DNA from: Anaerolineales bacterium
GTDB lineage: Bacteria; Chloroflexota; Anaerolineae; 4572-78; J111
Assembly: GCA_012032575.1 (NCBI GenBank)
Contig: JAAUSP010000521.1
Span: 1 to 5,566, forward strand
Reading direction: 5' to 3'
DNA: 5,566 nucleotides
A program made the position numbers and the translations under genes. This document shows, one piece after another, positions 1 through 4,649 of the stretch (the stretch's first letter is position 1; the number at the start of each line of letters is the position of its first letter). The notes under the pieces were generated by a model. It had not been told where the DNA came from and did not search any database. It saw only the letters and a program-made list of their open reading frames with translations.

Positions 1-138
1 GATCAGCCCGGCAAGCGCGAGCCACTGGACCCAACTCCCTTTTGCCGGCGCTTTAGGTTTCTGAGATTTAGGTTTCCCAACCTGATTGAATTGAGCCGCA
101 GCGGGGGCTGGACCTTTACTTTGGACATTCGCTTCCAT
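1..138 (-). CDS. N-terminal fragment of an unidentified membrane-associated protein (runs off left edge)
   Basis: Forty-six codons are visible, starting at the ATG read from 138 and continuing beyond position 1 in an open frame. The start is supported by an AAGGAG Shine-Dalgarno sequence (minus strand, 150-145) with a 6-nt spacer. The first 35 or so residues are hydrophilic and rich in Lys, Pro, Ala and Gln, with a KPKSQKPKAPAK stretch typical of a disordered cytoplasmic tail. From about residue 36 the chain becomes WVQWLALAGLI, which looks like the beginning of a transmembrane helix. Such an N-terminus fits an ABC-transporter permease or another integral membrane protein, but no family can be named from 46 residues. 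It lies 193 bp downstream of the DUF4386 gene on the same strand. That gap and its own ribosome site make a separate promoter possible. Confidence 0.72.
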   Translation of the reverse strand, partial: MEANVQSKGPAPAAAQFNQVGKPKSQKPKAPAKGSWVQWLALAGLI

Positions 139-256
139 CTTTAACTCCTTGGATAAATTGACCCGGTTCACAGAGACAAGTGCTCGCTGGCGATTGGTAT
201 TCACGGTTTTGCTTTCTTCATTGATAAGGGTCATTCTACAAATGCCGATGACTCGG

Positions 257-272
257 TCGCCAATACTGGCGA
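257..272. repeat. 16-bp inverted repeat in the intergenic gap
   Basis: The arms TCGCCA (257-262) and TGGCGA (267-272) are perfect complements around the 4-nt loop ATAC. No T-run follows on either strand, so this is not an intrinsic terminator. On the minus strand the right half overlaps a weak -35-like TTGGCG (263-258), which sits 19 nt before a TAGAAT (238-233). An operator at a promoter for the leftmost gene is possible but poorly supported. Confidence 0.35.
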
Positions 273-331
273 GATAAAGGCTTTGATTTGAAGATTTCGA
301 AGTTATTCTGTGCCTTGTCTATTTGGTTGCT

Positions 332-1093
332 TTATGTTCTGGCTAAACTTAGCTTGTCTATTACGTCTATATCTGTTTTGTCAGAATCGGAAAGGATCGC
401 AGCAGATGAATTGAATCCTTTCACTATGAGCCAGATGCCGAACAACAACTCCCAGATGAACTCCGGGATGACCATGATGCTCCCCAACACGGAGCCTGGC
501 TCGAAGACCCCGAACAGGATGCCGACGAAACGAGCGAGGAGCACGGGGCCAGCGATGATCCCTAGCACGGCCATGCGCCGTGGCACCAGGGCGGACTTGT
601 ACATCAGGTAGCCCAGCAGCAGCCCGTTCCCGATGCCGACGACGAAGCCGGGTCCGAGTTGGAACGTCCAACCATGGAGCGCGACGAGCGACTTGCCGAC
701 CATGACGAGCGTGGCGGCATCTGCGTTCGCAACTCCCCCCAGATCCTGCCGCAACGTCACGACCGTAAGGAGGCTGAGGATGCCGACGGCGATGAAGACG
801 CTTTCGACGACCCGGGCCGTGACAAATCCAAGGGCGAAGATCTCGTTCACCCGCTTGAGGAGCGGGAACAGCACGACAGCGCTGCCGATGTTCGCGACGA
901 TGAGGAGCAACTCTAAGAACGCTCCCCAGAGCACACCGTTGTCGGCGCCGGCACCGACGATGTAGCGAGGATCCCCCAGCAGCGGGACGTAGAGGAAAAG
1001 AACTGGGGGAATCGAAGTGACATACGTGATCACGAACAAGACACCCGTAACCAGTGCGATCTTCCTACTTGAATTCATTCTGTTGCTAGTCAT
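332..1093 (-). CDS. DUF4386 family six-helix membrane protein
   Basis: This 253-residue integral membrane protein matches my recollection of the DUF4386 family in its length and in the blocks RVVESVFIAVGILSLLTVV and LHGWTFQLGPGFVVG, followed by a GNGLLLGYLMY helix. No biochemical function is established for the family. Hydrophobic segments are visible at about residues 12-34, 52-76, 82-108, 138-162, 171-197 and 205-228. A polar, Asp/Ser-rich tail of about 25 residues (SDSDKTDIDVIDK) ends the chain. The start at 1093 is supported by an AAAGGAG Shine-Dalgarno sequence with an 8-nt spacer. A second Met five codons in (MNSSRK) lacks a comparable site. The gene lies downstream of the MalT-like regulator on the same strand but has its own predicted promoter, operator-like palindrome and structured leader, so separate regulation is likely. 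The body is noticeably GC-richer than the flanking gaps. Confidence 0.87.
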   Translation of the reverse strand: MTSNRMNSSRKIALVTGVLFVITYVTSIPPVLFLYVPLLGDPRYIVGAGADNGVLWGAFLELLLIVANIGSAVVLFPLLKRVNEIFALGFVTARVVESVFIAVGILSLLTVVTLRQDLGGVANADAATLVMVGKSLVALHGWTFQLGPGFVVGIGNGLLLGYLMYKSALVPRRMAVLGIIAGPVLLARFVGILFGVFEPGSVLGSIMVIPEFIWELLFGIWLIVKGFNSSAAILSDSDKTDIDVIDKLSLART

Positions 1094-1110
1094 GTATTTG
1101 TCTCCTTTTT

Positions 1111-1169
1111 TTGAACCATAAGTTTAGGGTCAAGCTTTGACCCCGGCATAGCTGCCGGTTTGGGTTCAA
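1111..1169 (-). promoter_or_regulatory. Predicted three-way-junction 5' leader RNA of the DUF4386 gene
   Basis: On the minus-strand transcript, UUGAACC (1169-1163) pairs with GGUUCAA (1117-1111) as a closing 7-bp stem. It encloses two adjacent hairpins. The first is CCGGCA, loop GCUA, UGCCGG (1158-1143). The second is GGGUCAA, loop AGC, UUGACCC (1143-1127), which shares one base with the first. The joining segments are CAAA (1162-1159) and nine nt at 1126-1118. The 3' strand of the closing stem ends four A residues before the Shine-Dalgarno sequence, and the predicted +1 (about 1171) lies one or two nt before the 5' strand. All pairings listed are perfect Watson-Crick. I do not recognise it as a known riboswitch or ribozyme class. 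A set of DNA operators is the alternative reading. Confidence 0.5.
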
Positions 1170-1177
1170 CTGAAAAC

Positions 1178-1207
1178 AATATACAAATGAATGTGGGGAG
1201 ATGTCAT
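1178..1207 (-). promoter_or_regulatory. Predicted sigma-70-type promoter of the DUF4386 gene
   Basis: On the minus strand ATGACA (1207-1202, five of six matches to TTGACA) is followed after 18 nt by TATATT (1183-1178, five of six matches to TATAAT). The expected start of transcription is about 1171, giving a leader of about 78 nt. The -35 overlaps one end of an 18-bp palindrome, and another copy of the palindrome's half site lies in the spacer, which suggests control by a DNA-binding protein. Confidence 0.6.
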
Positions 1208-1239
1208 CCCCACATGTGGGGATTGAGGTGGGGATAGGG
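1191..1239. promoter_or_regulatory. Operator-like cluster: 18-bp palindrome plus repeated GGGGA boxes
   Basis: ATCCCCACATGTGGGGAT (1206-1223) is a perfect 18-bp palindrome. The nonamer ATGTGGGGA occurs at 1191-1199 and 1214-1222, and inverted at 1215-1207. A related GGTGGGGAT lies at 1227-1235. Read as MalT-box-like decamers (family consensus GGGGAKGAGG), the best minus-strand match is GGGGATGACA (1211-1202) and the best plus-strand match is GGGGATAGGG (1230-1239), each 8 of 10. GGGGATTGAGG (1218-1228) has one extra T. The minus-strand box is centred roughly 35 bp upstream of the predicted start site, where a proximal activator site would sit. That a MalT-type protein binds here is inference. 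Confidence 0.5.
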
Positions 1240-1257
1240 AGAGGGTTCCAGGGAAAT

Positions 1258-1290
1258 AAAAAGCCGGCCAGCCATGCTCTGAAATGCCGG
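1258..1290 (-). terminator. Weak candidate intrinsic terminator after the MalT-like gene
   Basis: On the minus strand CCGGC (1290-1286) can pair with GCCGG (1268-1264), followed by C and five T residues (1262-1258). The stem is short but all G-C. The 17-nt loop can form a small inner AGC/GCT stem. It lies about 50 bp past the regulator's stop codon and upstream of the next gene's promoter, which is the expected place. The long loop keeps confidence low. Confidence 0.35.
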
Positions 1291-1341
1291 TTTACCGGGC
1301 AGGGCTAAGGGGAGGCCTGTTCAAGCAACGCTTTGGCGCGA

Positions 1342-3969
1342 CTAAATCAAACCCAGCTCTTCGGCCCGGTTGACCGCCGCCCGGCGGCTATTGACATTGA
1401 GTTTGCTGTAGATACTCTTGGTATGGGTGCGGAGGGTACTCAAGCCGATCACGAGTTCAGCGGCAATCTCCGGCCCGGACAGCTCGGTGTTGAACAAGCG
1501 GAGAACTTCAAGCTCACGTTGGCTGAGGGGGTCAATTAATGGATGAAGGGTGAAGGATGAAGGATGAATGGGCGAGGTTTCGGTTTTTAGCGCACCTTCT
1601 GTCATCTTTCCGCTTTCCTGTTTCTCCAAGGCCAAAAGTAATTTATGAATATATTCTTTCACGCGAAGCGTTTCGCCTTCCGCCTTCATCCTTTTGAGCA
1701 GCTCCGCCATCGGCGGGCCTTCGTCCACAAATATGCGGACATAGCCCTCCGGCTCGGCCAGTGTCAGGGCGCGTTCCAGCGGCGCAAGGGCGGCAGGGAT
1801 GTCACCTGGCGCCTGGTGAGCCAGGGCTTGCACTACCAGGATTTCGATGACGCTTCCTGTCCTCCCCCCTTCTTCCGCTGCTTGCAGAAGGCGCTTCAGG
1901 AGTCCCATTGCCTCAAGCAGGGAGTGGTCTGCCCGCTCGCTCTTGGACCGAGCCAAGAATATCCTGGCCAGAGTGATATACTCGAACTCGCGCAGGTAGC
2001 TGAGGTCGTCCTGGGCGGACAGACCCTGCTCCCGCACCCAGCCGAGGGCTTCCCCCAACCGGCCCTGGGCGAGCCACACCCGTGTCTTCCACGCCGCGAT
2101 AGGACGCACATTGGGGAAAAAGTCACTCACATACAGGCGCTCTGCCTCGTCGAGCAGGTCGAGTGCGCCGTCCAGATCTCCCTCGGCCTCCCGGATGCGG
2201 GCCATCGCCACCCGCCAGCGATAGGGGTTTTGCGGGAACCCCGTGTGCTCGCCCTGCGCCTGACTTCTCAGCAAGTGCTGTGTGGCGGCATGCAGATCGT
2301 CACGCTCACGGTACAACTCGCTCAGGCCCACGTACATGTCTGCCGTTCCGCGCATAGCCGGCTCGCCCTGCTCCGTCGCAAGCTGCAATGCCTGTTCATA
2401 GATACGCCTGGCCTCATGGAGACGACCTTGCGCCAGCCGGATATCCGCCAGGGCAATTGAACCCCCGATGGCGTCAGAAATGTAGCCGGCCCGCTGCAAA
2501 TGAGCCATGCCAGCGGCATACGAGCGGTACGCCGCCTCAATATCTCCATTCGTCCAGTAGGCAAGGCCCAGGAGCGCCATTGCCGCGCCGCGCCGAAAAT
2601 AGTCATCCTCCGGTATAAAGTCGAGTGCCTGGTGGGCGTAGGTCACGGTGTTGGCTACATCGCCCCGAACGAGGGCAATTGCGGCACGGTACATAGCGAC
2701 CGAACCGGGCAGACTGCGAAATTCCGCTTCATCCACGACGACCCTCTCCCCCCTAATCGGCCATCGGATCAAGCCAGCGTTCGGCGTCCGCAGTCGGGCC
2801 TCAACCCCCTCAAGCTGCCCACTCTGTAGTAACGTCCCGGCATAATGAACGCTGAGGATGGGCCGGTAGCGGAACAGCTCGTCGGGGAGTGCCTGAAGCC
2901 AGCCCAGCAGCGTGGCCTCCTGTCTACTCTGGCGCATGAGTGGCACGGCCCGTTCGATCAGATACGCCGCTCGCTCGAAATCCTCAGCCGCCAGCGCATG
3001 GCGGATCGCCTCGGCTGCCAAACCATTCTGCTCGTACCACTCACTCGCCCGCCCATGTAGAACAGGTACCTGATCAGGCTGCTCTTCGCTCAAGTGTGCC
3101 CGAAGAACATCGGCGAAGAGATGGTGATAGCGATACCACTGGCGCTTGTCATCCAGCGGAATGACAAACAGGTTGGCGCGTTCTAACTGTTCAAGTATAG
3201 CCTGAGATTGGAGATTGGGGATCGGAGATTTACGCTCAATCTCCCATCTCCAATCTCCAACGACGGCATTACACAACGAGCCGCTCAAGCGGTTGAGAAT
3301 AGAGGTTCCAAGTAAAAAGCTGCGGATATGTTCGGGCTGGCGCTGCAGGACCTCTTCAACCAGATAGTCTACGATATAGCGGTTGTCTCCGGCGAAAGCC
3401 TTGATGAATCCAGCCACGTCCGCTCGCCCCCGCATCGAGAGGGCCGCCAGTTGCAGCCCCGCAATCCAACCTTCGGTCCGGCTCTCCAGCGAGGTCACTT
3501 CCTCGGCCGAGAGGTCCAGGCCCATCACCTGGTTGAGGAAAGTGGCCGCTTCGCCGGGCGTAAAACGCAAGTCAGCGGCGCGCAGTTCGGTCAGTTGGCC
3601 CCGGACGCGCAGTCGGGCCAGGGGCAGCGGTGGATCTTCGCGAGAGGCGATGACCAGGTGCAGTTGGGGGGGCAGGTGTTCGAGTAGAAAGGTGAGGGCG
3701 TTATCTACCGCTTTGGCCTCAATCACGTGGTAGTCGTCAAGGACGAGAGTAAAGTGGTCCGGAAAGGTGGTGATTTCATTGAGCAGGACTGTCAGCATCG
3801 CTTCGATGGGCGGTGGTTGGGGAGAATGGAGCATTGCCAACACCCCTGCGCCAAAAGTCGGCGCAATCCCTTCGACTTCGCTCAGGACAAGCGTCTGCAA
3901 AGCAGCGACGAGGTAAGTCAGAAAGCGGGTGGGGTCGTTATCGCCTTCGTCCAGGGACAGCCAGGCCAC
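1342..3969 (-). CDS. MalT-type (LAL) LuxR-family regulator, open C-terminal part cut off from its P-loop
   Basis: This is the bulk of a large ATP-dependent LuxR-family transcription activator (STAND class, MalT-like), with 875 codons counted from a GTG at 3969. Residues 1-35 begin mid-domain (AWLSLDEGDNDPTRFLTYL). The NTPase core continues with Walker B LVLDDYH at 75-81, then LVIASREDPPLPLARLR (105-121) and TEGWIAGLQLAALSM (165-179). A winged-helix-like region ends near LERANLFVIPLDD (262-274). Helical TPR-like repeats fill about 310-780, and the LuxR helix-turn-helix is at about 811-875 (LSQRELEVL, EIAAEL, LRTHTKSIYSKL). Family members are about 900 residues and begin with a Walker A block. 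Here that block lies in another frame upstream (3918-4229), so as it stands this product lacks ATP-binding Walker A. No Shine-Dalgarno sequence precedes the GTG, so it may not be a genuine start. Three in-frame repeat elements lie within it. Deleting a 74-bp insert (3969-4042) rejoins the halves into 937 codons. In a living cell it may be a pseudogene. Confidence 0.85.
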   Translation of the reverse strand: MAWLSLDEGDNDPTRFLTYLVAALQTLVLSEVEGIAPTFGAGVLAMLHSPQPPPIEAMLTVLLNEITTFPDHFTLVLDDYHVIEAKAVDNALTFLLEHLPPQLHLVIASREDPPLPLARLRVRGQLTELRAADLRFTPGEAATFLNQVMGLDLSAEEVTSLESRTEGWIAGLQLAALSMRGRADVAGFIKAFAGDNRYIVDYLVEEVLQRQPEHIRSFLLGTSILNRLSGSLCNAVVGDWRWEIERKSPIPNLQSQAILEQLERANLFVIPLDDKRQWYRYHHLFADVLRAHLSEEQPDQVPVLHGRASEWYEQNGLAAEAIRHALAAEDFERAAYLIERAVPLMRQSRQEATLLGWLQALPDELFRYRPILSVHYAGTLLQSGQLEGVEARLRTPNAGLIRWPIRGERVVVDEAEFRSLPGSVAMYRAAIALVRGDVANTVTYAHQALDFIPEDDYFRRGAAMALLGLAYWTNGDIEAAYRSYAAGMAHLQRAGYISDAIGGSIALADIRLAQGRLHEARRIYEQALQLATEQGEPAMRGTADMYVGLSELYRERDDLHAATQHLLRSQAQGEHTGFPQNPYRWRVAMARIREAEGDLDGALDLLDEAERLYVSDFFPNVRPIAAWKTRVWLAQGRLGEALGWVREQGLSAQDDLSYLREFEYITLARIFLARSKSERADHSLLEAMGLLKRLLQAAEEGGRTGSVIEILVVQALAHQAPGDIPAALAPLERALTLAEPEGYVRIFVDEGPPMAELLKRMKAEGETLRVKEYIHKLLLALEKQESGKMTEGALKTETSPIHPSSFTLHPLIDPLSQRELEVLRLFNTELSGPEIAAELVIGLSTLRTHTKSIYSKLNVNSRRAAVNRAEELGLI
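1541..1568 (-). repeat. Four tandem heptamers inside the regulator gene
   Basis: On the plus strand the units are GGATGAA (1541), GGGTGAA (1548), GGATGAA (1555) and GGATGAA (1562), 28 bp with one substitution. In the gene they encode the linker IHPSSFTLHP immediately before the LuxR helix-turn-helix. The flanking codons back to about 1600 (TEGALKTETSP) also look like filler rather than conserved sequence. Seven is not a multiple of three, so gain or loss of one unit would change the frame before the DNA-binding domain. Confidence 0.75.
3210..3258. repeat. 49-bp near-perfect hairpin repeat inside the regulator gene
   Basis: Two 21-bp arms (3210-3230 and 3238-3258) are reverse complements at 19 of 21 positions around the 7-nt loop TACGCTC. 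Each arm is built from GGAGATTGG-type units. In the gene it encodes GDWRWEIERKSPIPNLQSQ, which lies between LCNAVV and AILEQLERANLF. From memory, relatives have only a few residues between these blocks, so this is probably an in-frame insertion. The same GAGATTGG unit starts slightly outside the left arm at 3204. Confidence 0.7.
3868..3891 (-). repeat. 24-bp in-frame repeat element encoding LVLSEVEG
   Basis: Eight codons in the regulator gene read LVLSEVEG between AALQT and IAPTFGAG. The DNA contains CCTTCGACTTCGCTCAGG (plus strand, 3869-3886), an imperfect palindrome. I recall this as a widespread dispersed repeat in Chloroflexota and some other bacteria, where it creates the same peptide in unrelated proteins. 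The length of 24 bp is exactly in frame, and AALQT followed directly by IAP reads like the undisturbed family sequence. Confidence 0.65.
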
Positions 3970-4229
3970 TTTGGAAGGATGAAGCGGAAGGCGGAGCGAT
4001 GAAGGGTTTCTCTTGATTCATCCTTTATCCTTCCGCCGTCATCTTTTTGATTGACCCATTCGCTGACCAGGGTGGTTTTACCAAAGCCGGCCGGGGCAGA
4101 GATGAGGGTCACGCTTGGCTTACGGTGGCGACCTTCGTTCAGCCGCTCGATCAGGCGGGGGCGGGGGACGAGAACGGCAAGGCGGGTTTGGGGGATATAG
4201 AGTTTTGTTTGCAACACCAACCTTTCCAT
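3918..4229 (-). pseudogene. N-terminal Walker A fragment of the MalT-like regulator, frameshifted
   Basis: The reading frame starts at the ATG at 4229 (MERLVLQTKLYIP) and ends at a stop at 3918-3920, giving 103 codons. The opening TKLYIP..R..LVPRPRLIERL and the P-loop SAPAGFGKTTLVSEW (residues 44-58, Walker A Lys51 and Thr52) are the standard N-terminus of LAL regulators. After VNQK at about residue 62 the family match stops. The remainder is translated from a 74-bp insert and then from the regulator's own DNA read out of frame. The correct continuation (VAWLSLDEGDND) lies in the frame that is open to 1342. The frame offset between the two halves is exactly cancelled by removing 74 bp. There is no Shine-Dalgarno sequence before the ATG. 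A -10-like TATACT seven nt upstream suggests a leaderless message. Confidence 0.8.
3969..4042. mobile_element. 74-bp hairpin-like insert that frameshifts the regulator
   Basis: The copies of CTTT at 3969-3972 and 4043-4046 (AAAG on the coding strand) flank the insert. Joining the gene at this repeat gives codons for VNQ-K-VAWLSL, which is the expected family sequence. Inside, AAGGATGAA (3975-3983) and TTCATCCTT (4017-4025) are inverted, as are GCGGAAGG (3984-3991) and CCTTCCGC (4029-4036). The right arm reads as degenerate heptamers TTCATCC, TTTATCC, TTCCGCC, the same motif family as the tandem heptamers at 1541-1568. It encodes no protein of its own. It could be a small non-autonomous element or a repeat expansion. 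Confidence 0.6.
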
Positions 4230-4236
4230 AGCAGAA

Positions 4237-4264
4237 AGTATATTCTGGTTACCGAAAATGGAAA
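4237..4264 (-). promoter_or_regulatory. Candidate promoter of the MalT-like gene, leaderless
   Basis: On the minus strand TTTCCA (4264-4259, four of six matches to the -35 consensus) precedes TATACT (4242-4237) by 16 nt. Seven nt separate the -10 from the ATG at 4229, so transcription would start at or next to the start codon. This agrees with the missing Shine-Dalgarno sequence. The -35 match is modest. Confidence 0.45.
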
Positions 4265-4323
4265 AAAGTCGCCTTGTGTTGGAGAAAAATGAGCGGCCAC
4301 AGCAGGAGGCTACTGCGCGAAAA

Positions 4324-4352
4324 CTGACAACGGCACGTGAAGCTGCTATAAT
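4324..4352 (+). promoter_or_regulatory. Near-consensus sigma-70 promoter for the GNAT remnant and BMP gene
   Basis: CTGACA (4324-4329) is followed after the optimal 17 nt by a perfect TATAAT (4347-4352). The expected start site is about 4359, leaving a leader of roughly 48 nt before the ATG at 4407. It points away from the regulator's promoter, making 4230-4406 a divergent control region. A small hairpin (GTGCC 4382-4386, GGCAC 4393-4397) lies just before the first ribosome site. Confidence 0.8.
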
Positions 4353-4406
4353 ACGAGCCAAAGTCCTTAACCTGGAGAAGAGTGCCGGGACTGGCACGGG
4401 AGTTTT

Positions 4407-4634
4407 ATGTTGAGCGAACTTCAGACGAACGTTTTTGAAACAGAGCGACTTCATTTCAGGTGTCTGGTTATGGATGACCTGGATGCGCTCTTTGCCCTTT
4501 ACCGCGACCCGGAAAACGAGGCTTCGCGCCGGGTAGCCCAGAAGATTGGCATGGCCCTGGAAAAAGAGATGATGCTGGATGACGCCCCGGCGCTCGTATT
4601 TTCGATGGATAGACCTGGAAGTTCCGAGATTTAA
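4407..4634 (+). pseudogene. Internally deleted GNAT (RimJ/RimL-type) acetyltransferase remnant
   Basis: The 75-residue frame joins two ends of a GNAT N-acetyltransferase. Residues 6-36 (FETERLHFRCLVMDDLDALFALYRDPE, starting at F10) resemble the family's N-terminus. Residues 37-69 (NEASRRVAQKIGM, then ALVFSMDR) resemble its C-terminal end, where the Asn-x-Ala-Ser helix follows the acetyl-CoA site. The middle hundred or so residues, including the Q/RxxGxG/A acetyl-CoA loop, are missing, so catalysis is not expected. The join falls at about P35-E36-N37 (4509-4517), where the sequence could match both ends, suggesting microhomology deletion. The frame remains open. The ATG has a GGGAG only four nt upstream, a tight spacing. 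It is the first frame after a strong promoter, and its stop codon overlaps the ribosome site of the BMP gene, which starts 15 nt later. Confidence 0.7.
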
Positions 4635-4649
4635 GAGGAGACAACGCCC

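Noticed and set aside
288..965. Plus-strand frames over the DUF4386 gene
   Set aside because: They are antisense to a six-helix membrane protein with its own ribosome site, and their translations are low-complexity Arg/Thr/Pro-rich sequence.
1127..1158. Intrinsic terminator formed by the two hairpins
   Set aside because: Neither strand has a T-run directly after the stems. On the minus strand the sequence continues into the ribosome site of the DUF4386 gene.
1110..1170. Integron attC site
   Set aside because: The outer repeats resemble the RYYYAAC and GTTRRRY core sites, but their order and orientation are wrong on both strands and one end mismatches. No integrase or cassette structure is present.
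1541..1568. CRISPR array
   Set aside because: The units are 7 bp with no spacers between them.
1645..2460. 271-codon plus-strand open frame antisense to the regulator
   Set aside because: It lies wholly inside the TPR-like region of the minus-strand regulator, which has clear family motifs. The plus-strand translation shows no domain and is rich in Cys, His and Pro, as expected for a shadow frame in GC-rich DNA.
3969..3971. GTG at 3969 as a true independent start for a P-loop-less regulator
   Set aside because: There is no Shine-Dalgarno sequence, the codon falls in the middle of a conserved NTPase block, and the missing Walker A block lies just upstream in another frame. A frameshift explains the arrangement better.
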